10,904 nt of DNA from Gamarada debralockiae (lineage: Eukaryota > Ascomycota > Leotiomycetes > Helotiales > Hyphodiscaceae), in contig NXFV01001074.1 of NCBI GenBank assembly GCA_002803225.1, forward strand, positions 1 to 10,904. Direction: 5' to 3'. Within the stretch, counting starts at the first letter, position 1; each line of letters begins with the position of its first letter. The position numbers were made by a program, and so were the translations under genes. Positions 1-8,274 of the stretch are shown piece after piece. The notes beneath the pieces are model-generated. The model did no database searches and was not told where the DNA came from. It was given only the letters and a program-made list of their open reading frames with translations.

Positions 1-470
1 CTAGATATAATAATTAGAGATACTACTAAGGCTAAGAGTATAAGGGATTTTATAGTAAACATAGACTAGGCTTTAATTAATAATTCTAGGCCTTTTAAAA
101 CTAGAGTACTCCTACTAATAGTACTATTAATATATTAGCTGTTTATAGAGGTTTTAATAGAGAGAGATATAGTAATAATACTAGATCTAATTATTATACC
201 TATTATAATATTAATAGAAATAGGAATCTAAAATAGTACTTATATAGCTATTTAGATTAGTACTCCTAGCTTTAGGAACTAATTTAGAATAGAGTTTATT
301 ATAAGAATAGTAACGGAAGAATCTATTTAGGACCTTAGAGAGAAGGTATAGAAGAAGCTATATTATATAGTAATATCCCCTAGGTTCGATAAATTATTTC
401 TAGAACTAGAGGAATATAGTATAACTTAGATATTACTTAATAAGCTAATAATATTTAAATAAAGTAAGAT
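1..470 (+). pseudogene. RIP-decayed coding relic, gag side of a Ty3/Gypsy element (left end outside window)
   Basis: Frame 1 stays comparatively open over about 155 codons, broken by roughly nine TAA or TAG codons and no TGA, as expected from RIP of CAA, CAG and TGG. The best-preserved stretches read SPRFDKLFLELEEY near 378-420 and TRVLLLIVLL near 103-132. The stretch lies upstream of, and on the same strand as, a clear Gypsy pol, so it probably belongs to gag or to an N-terminal part of the polyprotein. I recognise no retropepsin DTG/DSG motif and no CCHC knuckle. The start codon is outside the window. The assignment rests on position only, so it is tentative. Confidence 0.35.
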
Positions 471-479
471 TAAGAATAA

Positions 480-1860
480 GAGATAACCTAAGTATAAGTA
501 AAGGCTAATATAACTAAAGCTAATATAGTTCTACTTCGAAGTATTATAAAGTAACTAGAAACTCTAAAGCTTTTAGTCTAATACTACTTTATTATTAATA
601 ATAATAGATAAGATATTAATAATCTTTTTAATAAAAGAATATATACTTATTCTATAGAAGTTAAGTCTAACTTTAATTTTAAACTTAACGAATAAACGAC
701 TCTTATAGCTAATATATCCTAGGCCTATATTAAGTCTAAGACTTTAAGTAGTAGTATTTAATCTAAGATTACTAAATATACTAATTAGAGTAAAGTACAA
801 AAGAATAAGGCTAAACTTTAAAGGAAAATCAAGATAGAGGCTAAATTACTTAAACCTAAAGTATAAAGATAATCTATATATGAGCTAGAGAAGCTAAAAG
901 ACCTAGAGGATATAAGTATTAAGGAAATAATTAAGGTAATTCTAAGGCCTAATCTTTATTAAGAAACTAATATTATATAGTCTTTTAAGGAATTTAACTA
1001 GATCTTATCTAAAACTATTACTAAAGAGCCCTAGTACTAAGTTAAGCTTATAGTATATTAATTTAAGAAGTTAAAAGGATATTAGAACTTAATTATCTAG
1101 TTAGGAAGTAGATACTCTATAAAGACTATTTAGAATAAACTTCTAGCTAATTTAGTTTAATATTAGGAACTATTTAAGGTTACTAATACTACTTAAGCTA
1201 TACTAAAGTCCCTTATTAAAAGAAAGTCTATTAAGGAGAAAGCTATTATTAATATCTAATTAGTTAGTCTAAATAGTTTTATAACTTAAGATTAGATTAT
1301 AGTAACTCCTAAGCTACTAGTTAATATTATAAGTCTTATAGATATAGTTTCTAAGCCTACTATATTTAATACTAAAGCTAAAGCTAATATTATATTATAT
1401 AAGCTTATTAAGAAGCTTAGATACTTAATTTTAAGTATAAAGAATCTTAAGTTAAAGATAGTTTTAGACTAGGTACTTTAGTTTACTAGGATAGTAAAGG
1501 CTAAAATTAAGATTAAGTATAAAGTCAGGTATATAATAGTTTTCTTTTTAGTTTAAGAGTTAAAAGGATAAACCTTATTAATAGTTTTACTTAAATAATC
1601 TTTTATATATACTATAAGAATAATCTTTAAATATAAAGATTATAGTTCTATAGATACTATTTTTTACAACCTATAAAGCTACTTAACTTGTACTATTTTA
1701 GTTATATTCTTAGTTAAAAGGCTAGGCTATTATAAGCGCTATTAATATACTTATATTAAAGATATTAGTTCTAAGGAAGAAAACTAAATATTAGTGCTTT
1801 TTTCTAGGATTATACTAGTATTAAGATAAACTAAGGATTAAGTAAAGAAAATAAATTTAA
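480..1860 (+). pseudogene. RIP-decayed gag-like basic protein, frame 3
   Basis: Frame 3 is the most continuous frame here, with stops almost entirely TAA/TAG. Readable patches include YELEKLKDLEDISIKEIIKV near 876-935 and YIKDISSKEEN near 1755-1787. The composition is rich in Lys, Thr, Ser and Ile, and many of the Ile and Leu codons may once have been Thr or Pro. This would fit a basic, disordered nucleocapsid-type gag protein directly upstream of pol. A Cys/Tyr-rich patch near 1690-1750 might be a damaged zinc knuckle, but I cannot align it to CCHC. The frame is offset by one step both from the preceding stretch (frame 1) and from pol (frame 2). No start codon can be chosen. It could also be an unrelated protein. 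Confidence 0.4.
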
Positions 1861-2639
1861 TTATTAGGGTTTTAGTAATTCTAGAGTTTTAGAAAAGGGG
1901 CTAGTAGACTCTAGTCTCTCTATACTTATTAGTATAGTTATTGATTTTGTATTAGATAAGGAGGATTAGATTACTCTTGAAGAAGAAGACTTATATAGAG
2001 TACTAAAGGGCTAGTTCCTAGAATTTAGGTTTTTAAGGAAGGATAATATTATATTAATACACTTTCGTTTAGATCTACTAGTAGATCAAATATATAGAGT
2101 AAGCTAAGGGAAGTCAAAAGCTTAGGTAGAGATAGTAAAGATAAAGGAAGTCTTAAAGAATATAAGGGAACTAAAGCTAATAAAGAAATAGATTCTAGAT
2201 TAGATTACTATTAGTACTATATATAAGCCAAAGTCTAAGAAAGTATAACTAATTAATAAGAATAATAGAACTAAAGGTACCTCTAGAGAGAAACTAGATT
2301 AATATAAACATTTATTTATAAGAGATACTCCCTAGGAATATATTAGCTAATTTAAGGATTACCTATTACTATAAAGAACTACAATTTTATAAGGATCTTA
2401 ATTAACCCTAGAACGGATTAAGAGGCTTAATATTAGAGACTAGCTCTAGCTAAAAGAGAGAGAAATACTAATTAAGATATTAATTAATTATAAGATAGCT
2501 ATTATATTTAACTAGACTGAGAGCTCCTAGATTTATAAGGATATTAGCCCTTTAGTTATTATTAAGATAGTAAAATATAAGATATAGTAGGAACTAAGCT
2601 TCCTTATTCTAAGAGCTCTTATTCCAGCTATTCTAAAAA

Positions 2640-3480
2640 TCTTATAGGATTATCTTAAATAAGAAGTCTTAAAATACTATAATAGACTATATTAGAATCT
2701 ATAGTTTTTAATTACTAAGAAGACTCCTAAGATATATTAACTTATTAACGCTATAATAAAGCTTAACTTAATAACTCTATAGGATATAAATCTACCTCCT
2801 TTAGTAAACGAATTTTTAGAAGAATTTACTAGATATATAGTTACTTTATTAATTAATTTCTTTTCTAGATATAACTAGCTTATTCTTATACTTGAATATA
2901 AGGATATAACTACTTTTATAATACTACTTAAGTTATTAAAAATAATAACCCTACCTTAGGGAGTAATAAATTTAATAGTATAGTTTATATATATAGTAAT
3001 AAGGATCCTTAACAAGCTATTTTTAACTATTACTATACTATTCCTAGATAATATTAAAGTTAAGGGGCCTTATATAACCTATAAGAATAAAGAAATTCTT
3101 CCTAAAGTCAAAAGATATATATTTAAGTATATCTAGAATCTAAATAAGACTATAGATTAGATTGAATATATAAGAGCTTATATTAGGGCTAAATCACAGT
3201 TCTATTATAATAGGATAAATATTATTAGATTTATTTATAAGTATAATAGTCAGACTCCTACTACTTCAAAAGTAATTAAGATACTAAAGTAGCTATCTTA
3301 CTAAAATATTACTAAAGGAAAAGTATTTATTAGAATTTATATTTATTATTAGATCTAGATTAAGGATTTTATTATTATTGCTATTCTAATCTATTGACTA
3401 TTTAAGAAGAGTATTAAGTAGAATTAAAGTACTAAGTAAGACTAAGCTATAGATACTCTTAAGATAGTATTTACTATAGT
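2640..3480 (+). other. Reverse transcriptase domain of the Gypsy pol relic
   Basis: The reverse transcriptase would have copied element RNA into cDNA. Recognisable family motifs in frame 2 are LVTKK.P near 2711 (with a stop where Trp is usual just before), INFFSGYN near 2847-2870 (family form IDFFSGYD), LP*G near 2951-2962 (family form LPQG) and FLDN at 3041-3052 (family form FLDD or YIDD). Two aspartates, one in IDF and the second in the DD pair, now read Asn through GAT/GAC to AAT/AAC changes, which would abolish polymerisation. The thumb and connection follow through IKDF and LF.K near 3360-3410. Confidence 0.88.
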
Positions 3481-3529
3481 ACCTATATTATATAAAATCT
3501 AATATAGACTAAGATAGGGTAAAATCTAT

Positions 3530-3895
3530 ATTAGAGTAGATATAAGCCTTAAAGGATAGAGAGGTATTATAGGATAGTTTAATAGAGATAGTAATTAAAG
3601 GGTTTCTTAATATAAATTAGGACTCTAGAATAAAGTAAAGTATAACTATAATACTATAAAAAGGGAGTATAGAGGAGTTCTTAAATATCTTTAAAGACTT
3701 TAGTATTAGCTATATAGGGTCTACTTTATCTTAGAAACTAATATAAAGGTTCTTATTACCTAGCTTAATTATACTACTACTGATCTATCTAGAGCTCTTA
3801 TTACCTAATAGATTATATAAATTCGGATATTCGACTTCGAGGTTTAATATATAAAGAGGAAAATATATACAGTAGCTAATAGACTTTCGAGATAG
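3530..3895 (+). other. RNase H domain of the Gypsy pol relic
   Basis: RNase H would have degraded the RNA strand of the RNA-DNA hybrid. In frame 2 the domain opens with VDISLKG (3536-3556; the family has a T/VDAS-type start whose Asp binds metal, kept here). It continues with KREYRG near 3660-3677, where the second acidic residue is kept, and LETN near 3731-3742, the family's TDA/TDH site, where Asp is now Asn. It ends with VANRLSR at 3872-3892, which corresponds to the VADGLSR-type end of fungal Gypsy RNase H. It joins the RT domain without a break in frame. Confidence 0.85.
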
Positions 3896-4229
3896 CCCTA
3901 GATAGCGTCTAATAACCTTAATAAGTAATATAAAGGGGATATTAATAATTAGATTATAGCTGAGTTAGACTATCTTGGAATTTCGGCTTTATCTATTAAA
4001 GGGGTTGGAGATAATAATGATTAGGCCCTAGGATCTAGGTAAGAGTTAGTACAGGAAAAGCCCTTAGATAGTAGATACTCGGATTATTCATAGAACCTTA
4101 CTCGATTTTTAATGACCTTAAAGAAGCCTACTAGTATATCTCGAGTGGAGTTCTGTGCTCTTAAACAGGAAGCTACTAAATACAGTGTTCGGGACTAATA
4201 ATTGTAGAGGAATACTACTAAAGCCTTTC

Positions 4230-4800
4230 TACCTAGACTAGTAGTTAATTCTAATAAATACTGTACAGAGTTACTTAAAGCTCTTTATAATAAAGTTAGC
4301 TATAGAGAATAGGAAAGTATATATACTAGGCTAGCTACTTAATATTTCTAGAATAGGATATACCTTGATATTAAGGAGTATATAGACAGTTATAAAGAGT
4401 ATTAATTTAAGTCAAAGACCTATCTAGAAGAAGCCTTATTTCTAACCCGAGCTAGCTAATTGTTTATAGACCTAGCTATTAATATTATATACCTGCCTAA
4501 TACTAATAGATATACTAGACTTATTATCTATTAAGATAAGCTTTTTAGATAGCTAGAAGCTCGAGCTCTTTGTATTATTAATACTAGGACTATTATAGAT
4601 TTTATTTAGTAGGAAGTTATATACTAATATAGACTTTTCGGACGAATAACTATTAATAAAGGAGCTGAGTTTAAGGGGGAGGTTATTAAAATTCTTTAGA
4701 AGTATAGAGTTAAGTAGGTTTAAATATTAGTATATAATACTTAAGTAAATAGGAAGAGTAAAGAAGGATATAAGCTAATCTTAAATACTTTTATAACTCT
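4230..4800 (+). other. Integrase zinc-binding and catalytic core of the Gypsy pol relic
   Basis: Integrase would have inserted the cDNA into the genome. The HHCC module survives as a shadow: its two cysteines appear as TAT (Tyr) codons at 4391 and 4400, where the family has CKEC. The DDE core shows FIDLAI with the first Asp kept (4469-4471). The second site reads INKGAEF at 4652-4672, with Asn where the family has Asp. The third reads NRKSKEG at 4748-4768, with Lys aligned to the catalytic Glu of the N-G-x-x-E motif. Two of three catalytic residues are therefore apparently lost. The third assignment is by alignment from memory of the family and is less sure than the first two. Confidence 0.82.
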
Positions 4801-5189
4801 TACTATAGGTAGTAAGTATAAATAGCCTTGATATCTCTATTTAGTATTATTTATAGAACGTACTTTAATCTATAGACTAACTAGATATACTCTATTTTAT
4901 CTTATATATAGCTATAAAGCTATACTACTAATTAAGATAAAGTATCTAACCTAGAGGACCCTTAGCTAGAATAATATTTATATATATAAAGAACTATTAG
5001 TTATTTAAGTAAGATAGCTAGAAATATAAGATAAAGATATCTTAGAAGTAATAGCTAAATAGACTTAAAAGTATTAAGAAGAATAAGAGTATTAAAATAA
5101 AATATATAATATTTAAAAGGAACTTATTAATACTAGAGATATAGTTCTTTATTATAATATCTTTATAATAGATTAAGATAAGTTAAAGA

Positions 5190-5350
5190 TAATGAAGCTT
5201 AGCTAGAGATAGCTTAGACTATACTAAGTAGTAACTATAGATAGTATAAAGAGAGTCTATATATTAGAAGATATAGATAAGACTAAGCTAAGAGGAATCT
5301 TCTTTAGAAATTAGCTAAAGAAGTTTATTAAGTATAATTAATACTTTCGA
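5190..5350 (+). other. GPY-like C-terminal integrase module
   Basis: Frame 2 reads MKLS, two stops, LRLY, stop, VV from 5192 to 5233. This matches the W-L-G-P-Y-x-V pattern of the GPY/F module at the end of many Gypsy integrases, with stops where Trp or Arg/Gln would stand. It is followed by YILEDIDKTKLRGIF near 5261-5305, typical of the tail of fungal Gypsy polyproteins. The module supports Ty3/Gypsy over Copia and shows that pol is almost complete at its 3' end. Confidence 0.7.
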
Positions 5351-5662
5351 GCTTTAGATAAGATAATTATTAATATTAATAAAGAAGAATAATAGATAGT
5401 AGCTAAAAAGGAGGTCTAAGAACTTGGAGAGGAAAAAGCTTAGACTAGTATCTTAGAGTAAGAACTTAAGGAAGTTAAAGAAGAAGTAGGAGTTAATAAG
5501 CCCTTAGAACGAGAACAAAGAATTATAGTTTAATTGCCTAGAATTTTAGAGTATAGGAAGAAGTAGTATATTCGGTTCTCTGAAGACTAGGAATAAGTAG
5601 GAAAGGTAGGGATAGTAACGAAGGGACTAAGGAGAGGGAAGTATAATAAAGGGCTCAACTAA

Positions 5663-6012
5663 ATAACAATCTTAATATATACAAAACAATAGTGAAATTA
5701 ACGACTTTAATAAGAAATCGACAATAAGAGCCTAGAATAGCCTAGTTAAGTAAGACTTATTCTTAGCCTATTTTTGAGTATAGTGCCGAGATACTATATA
5801 AAGACAGCTCTCTAAGGAGAACTACTAGGGCGGGAACTTAATTCTATTATATTGAAAATAGTATATTATAATTCCTCTAACTTAGTATTAATAGAGAATA
5901 GATTCTCTAGTACTAAGAATCTCTATATATTTAAGCTAATACTAGCTATTTCAGATCTCTTACTACTTAGATAGAGAGTATAGTTAGGGACTTAGGTACT
6001 TAGTAGAGATAG
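5663..6012. other. Non-coding promoter-like segment, possible Gypsy LTR of undefined edges
   Basis: No frame stays open across this 350-bp stretch. It lies between the pol end and the next coding relic. A purine-rich run at 5628-5642 (aggagagggaag followed by TATA, possibly a RIP-altered TG) could be the polypurine tract and LTR start, but I find no second copy inside the window to confirm an LTR. It contains a TATA box and an AT-rich part at 5841-5960. It may be the Gypsy 3' LTR, the 5' LTR of the next unit, or both in part. Confidence 0.35.
5795..5803 (+). promoter_or_regulatory. TATA box TATATAAAG
   Basis: TATATAAAG sits in a short, comparatively GC-richer patch (gtgccgag upstream, gacagctctc downstream) that has kept several C and G bases. 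It lies about 210 bp upstream of the frame 1 coding relic at 6013. Such a box is typical of LTR U3 promoters. Function is inferred from the motif and position only. Confidence 0.4.
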
Positions 6013-6306
6013 AGAGGAAGAGTAAAATACTAAATTATAGATAGAATTAAGTCCTTAAGAAAGAAGTTAGAAGGGAATTACTTCCCCTAAAAAGAATATA
6101 GAAGAGATCTTTTAGAAATAAGAAGGAATATAGAGAGCTACCCCCCTAGTCTAGTATAATTGAATTTCAACTCTGTACTAGAGAGGCGTACAAGCCTATT
6201 AGAAGAGTTTAACAGCTATTCTGAGGGTAGTAGTAATTATCTATCTAATAAGTTAGACAGCTAGATAGCTAAACAGCTAATAAAACCTATAACGAAAGGG
6301 AGATCC

Positions 6307-6378
6307 AGGAGACTAGTCTAGGGAAGGAGATTAGTCTAAGGAAGGAAACTAGTCTAGTTTAAGGGGCTAGTCTAACTA
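6307..6378 (+). repeat. Four tandem 18-bp units, in frame
   Basis: Four units follow one another exactly: 6307-6324, 6325-6342, 6343-6360 and 6361-6378. The shared core is agg-a-ga-ctagtcta, and differences between units are mostly A/G or C/T changes. In frame 1 each unit is six codons and reads about R-R-L-V-stop-G, where the stop is probably a mutated Gln codon. A period divisible by three supports a former coding repeat. A weaker continuation (agtctagtctagg near 6401-6413) suggests a decayed tail. Confidence 0.75.
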
Positions 6379-6606
6379 GTATAGAATCTAGGGAATCCAG
6401 AGTCTAGTCTAGGTATTAGCTAGAGAAGGGGCATATATAGAGAGTATACCTATCGGGCAATACTCCAAAGTACGAAAGAGTTTTACTAAACTCGGTTAGA
6501 CGAGCAATAAAGCTTAAGCTAATATCAGAAGGCTAATATAAAACAAGTAACTATAGGACAATATATACAAACGCTTGCTTAAGGCGCTGATACTTAGCGT
6601 ATATAT

Positions 6607-6629
6607 TTAACCCTTGTTTAGGGGGTTAA
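6607..6629. repeat. Perfect 7-bp inverted repeat with 9-nt loop
   Basis: TTAACCC (6607-6613) pairs with GGGTTAA (6623-6629) around the loop TTGTTTAGG. It lies inside the frame 1 relic, just upstream of the ATG at 6661. It has no following T run, so it is not a terminator signal, and it could be chance in a 10-kb window. Confidence 0.4.
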
Positions 6630-6909
6630 TCAATAGCTAATAAAAGGGACAATTAGGGCCATGCGGAAGAAGGTAGCGACGAAGGATCTGATCATATTAG
6701 TAGAAAGAGACAACAAAGAAAGGACAGGGTCTTAATAAGATATAGATACATAGAGGGCCGAGGCTTGCTGTAAGGGAGACTATAGCGAGAGCTTAGGAGA
6801 GGCGACTTATAACTAAACGTTGTATTTTCCCGAAGGAAGTATATTTGAAGAAGTATCTAAGAGGCGTCTAAGTAGTTCTAAGTATGTTGTTGTGTACTAG
6901 TGCCTTATT

Positions 6910-6924
6910 AAAAGAAAAGAAAAG
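6910..6924 (+). repeat. (AAAAG)3 microsatellite
   Basis: Three exact AAAAG units lie inside the frame 1 relic, where they encode the Lys/Arg/Glu-rich KRKEKK patch. Confidence 0.7.
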
Positions 6925-7054
6925 AAATACTTCTTATTAAAGCCTTTACCTACTTACCCGAGTATATGTATATTCGAAGGAAGAGGTCGATCTCTGTATA
7001 TTAAAGTCGATATAGTGAAGCTAGTTTGAGAGGAGGTGATATCGAAGTTGTAAG

Positions 7055-7074
7055 AAGGAAGGAAGGAAGGAAGG
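7055..7074 (+). repeat. (AAGG)5 microsatellite
   Basis: Five exact AAGG units begin the most purine-rich part of the window. Because the period is four, length change here would shift any frame, which may bear on the change from frame 1 to frame 2 further right. Confidence 0.85.
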
Positions 7075-7112
7075 GCGAGGTGTATATTTAAAGGCTGAGA
7101 AGTTGATTCGAA

Positions 7113-7120
7113 GGGGGGGG
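7113..7120 (+). repeat. G8 homopolymer
   Basis: Eight consecutive G bases directly precede the first copy of the diverged duplication. A matching G11 run (7219-7229) stands upstream of the second copy. Confidence 0.8.
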
Positions 7121-7360
7121 TATGTTCGAGGATCGGGAAGGTCGAAAGTTCGATTCGAAGTGAAGATGAAACTATATATACAGTTAACTTGGAGTTAACC
7201 TGAGAAGGAATAGAAGAAGGGGGGGGGGGTTCTTGTTCGAAGGTTGAAGCCGAATTGAGGATAGGAAGTATGTTCGAGGGTTAAAAAGTTCGATTTGGAG
7301 TGAAGGCAGAGCTATATATATACGCAGTTAGTCTAAGGTTAATCTAAGGAGAGAGGAAAG
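7121..7360 (+). repeat. Diverged direct duplication, two copies about 150 bp apart
   Basis: Copy A (about 7121-7223) and copy B (about 7269-7360) share the order tatgttcgagg, then aagttcgatt, then gaagtgaag or ggagtgaag, then ctatatata, then a cagtta block, then ctaagg or cctgag with an AGA-rich end. The copies differ by small insertions and deletions as well as substitutions, so this duplication is older than or independent of RIP. The motif ttcga occurs at least seven times from about 6970 to 7295. A weaker third relative may lie near 6965-7030. Confidence 0.55.
7219..7229 (+). repeat. G11 homopolymer
   Basis: Eleven consecutive G bases occur in a strand stretch almost free of C. Slippage or assembly error in this tract is a simple way to get the frame change seen downstream. 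Confidence 0.8.
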
Positions 7361-7375
7361 AGAAGAAACTCCTTA

Positions 7376-7969
7376 GTACTATCGACTATAAAAGAGATAA
7401 GAAGGCATTATAAATCGATGAAAAGGACCTTAAAGAAGTATTAGATTGTTTATATAGAGAAAGGGAGTATAACTCCTAAGGAGATGTACTATAGGATTAA
7501 AGGCTAAAGTAAGGAGGTTGAAACTTGTATTAAAGAACTATTAGTAATAATAATAGGAAGGAGATACTTAATTAAGCTAAAACTAGATCGAATCGATAGC
7601 GAAAGAAGGGAATTAGCGTTATTAATGAAGTTATTAACAAAGTTATTAGTAAAATTAAAGTTAATTAAAGGTTATCAAAGTTATTAAAGAGTTGAAGAAG
7701 AGAAGTTCAAAAGCTCTTCCTTTATAGAAATTAAGAGGTAATTGTAAGAGCCTAGCGAACTAATCGCGGCTTACCTATATTAATACCTAGATTATTTGCT
7801 TTATTTAAAGGGTTTGAAAGTAATAAAGTTAATAATATTAATATTATTGAGGGACGATTATATAATTATAGTAGTAATTATAGGGGGGATTCTTTTGATA
7901 GAGTATTAGAGTATTAGTTCTCTCCTTTATATGATTTTCTATTTAATTTCCTTTTCTTTTAGTGCTTAA
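7376..7969 (+). pseudogene. Decayed coding relic, frame 2, ending before the LTR
   Basis: Frame 2 is open for about 197 codons with seven internal stops, all TAA/TAG and none TGA, then TAA at 7967-7969. Readable parts are VLSTIKEIRRHYKSMKRTL near 7376-7432, GSITPKEMYYRIKG near 7466-7507, a Leu/Lys heptad-like run LALLMKLLTKLLVKLKL near 7613-7663, and EPSELIAAYLY near 7751-7783. The end is hydrophobic. It starts where frame 1 begins to gather stops, so it is probably the continuation of the same protein after a one-base shift, perhaps in the G11 or AAGG tract upstream. It lies immediately before a polypurine tract and LTR, the place where the last ORF of an LTR element ends. No domain is recognised. 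Confidence 0.42.
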
Positions 7970-7985
7970 GGGTAAGTACAAATAT

Positions 7986-7994
7986 AAGGGGGGA
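7986..7994 (+). promoter_or_regulatory. Polypurine tract of an LTR element
   Basis: AAGGGGGGA lies four bases upstream of the LTR start at 7999. In LTR retrotransposons this RNase H-resistant tract primes plus-strand DNA and always abuts the 3' LTR, so it marks the following repeat as a 3' LTR and gives the element a plus orientation. A second G6 tract in a similar setting (TATAGGGGGGAT) lies at 7879-7890. Confidence 0.6.
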
Positions 7995-7998
7995 TGAA

Positions 7999-8274
7999 TA
8001 TAGTGGGGAAATCAGTTACGTTGATCGCTTAGCTAGATATCATATGCCAGCGGGATATAAATAGCCTTCGTAGCTAGGATAGTACTTAGATACTTACGTA
8101 TAATTACGTATTATATAATATAGTTTTTTACCTTATTTTCAGATACATTTGGGTGTGCTTTTAAGCACTATGACCTTTGTTTTACGTTGTTTTTATTTTA
8201 TCCCTTACTGAGAGCACGTGCAATACATAGCGTAATCGGGACGCGCTTATACTCGTATTTCGATCCCTTCTATA
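7999..8274 (+). repeat. LTR copy 1, probably a 3' LTR
   Basis: This 276-bp segment aligns with 9452-9718 in direct orientation. The first 53 bp (7999-8051 against 9452-9504) align without gaps and differ at nine positions, all C/G in the other copy and T/A here. A second well-conserved block is about 8158-8241. The original TG...CA ends appear here as TATA...TATA, a RIP effect. The middle part differs too much for RIP alone, so the copies belong to diverged family members. Terminal and internal features fit a fungal LTR retrotransposon; I cannot say from the LTR alone whether the family is Copia or Gypsy. No target-site duplication is identifiable. Confidence 0.7.
8056..8064 (+). promoter_or_regulatory. 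TATA box in LTR copy 1
   Basis: TATAAATAG lies 58 bp into the LTR, followed by ccttcgtagc. The position fits a U3 promoter. The other LTR copy has a TATATATAG at a comparable place. Confidence 0.5.

Larger units (their letters stand above)
1868..5662 (+). pseudogene. pol: Ty3/Gypsy retrotransposon pol polyprotein, RIP-inactivated
   Basis: This is the relic of the replication and integration polyprotein of an LTR retrotransposon. One frame (frame 2) carries, in order, an N-terminal linker, reverse transcriptase (about 2640-3480), RNase H (about 3530-3895), the integrase zinc-binding and catalytic core (about 4230-4800), and a C-terminal GPY-like module (about 5190-5340). That RT-RH-IN order is diagnostic of Ty3/Gypsy and unlike Copia, where integrase precedes RT. 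Dozens of in-frame TAA/TAG codons and a few TGA interrupt it, many at positions where the family has Gln or Trp. I see no frameshift over about 1,265 codons. The TAA at 5660-5662 is my choice of original end, but it too could be a mutated CAA. No aspartic protease motif was found. The identification is firm; the exact edges are not. Confidence 0.9.
6013..7413 (+). pseudogene. Decayed coding relic of unknown function, frame 1
   Basis: Frame 1 is continuous for about 467 codons with roughly 28 in-frame stops, all TAA/TAG apart from three TGA. The N-terminal part is charged and helix-like, for example SLRKKLEGNYFP near 6052-6087 and LERRTSLLEEFNSYSEG near 6175-6225. Next come an Arg/Val/Leu hexapeptide repeat (6307-6378), a stretch STKEFY near 6469, and an ATG at 6661 starting MRKKVATKDLIILVERDNKE. 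After that come YFPEGSIFEEVSKRRLSSSK near 6829-6888 and a Gly/Glu/Lys-rich region with a duplicated segment. I recognise no domain. Position after a promoter-like segment and before an LTR suggests a gag-type or accessory retroelement protein. Purine richness of this strand lowers stop frequency by itself from about 7020 on, so the second half is weaker evidence than the first. Confidence 0.42.

Noticed and set aside
1690..1750. CCHC zinc knuckle or Zn2Cys6 cluster in the gag-like frame
   Set aside because: Only isolated Cys and possible mutated Cys codons are present, and I could not fit the spacing of either motif without assuming many reversions.
5642..5977. A precise 3' LTR of the Gypsy element
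   Set aside because: Plausible ends can be imagined (TATAA near 5642, TTACT near 5975), but no second copy exists in the window and no target duplication is seen, so exact borders would be invented.
6607..6629. TTAACCC/GGGTTAA as a telomere-like or terminator element
   Set aside because: Only one imperfect TTAGGG-like unit is present and there is no tandem array or T run, so neither reading is supported.
6661..6735. Short intact ORF from ATG 6661 (MRKKVATKDL...)
   Set aside because: It has only 24 codons before TAA and the same frame continues open upstream of the ATG, so it is better treated as an inner part of the longer relic than as a gene start.
7400..7998. Copia RNase H ending before the 3' LTR
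   Set aside because: I looked for the usual C-terminal Copia motifs (a D-I-x-T-K/ADGLTK-type end) in the frames before the polypurine tract and found none.
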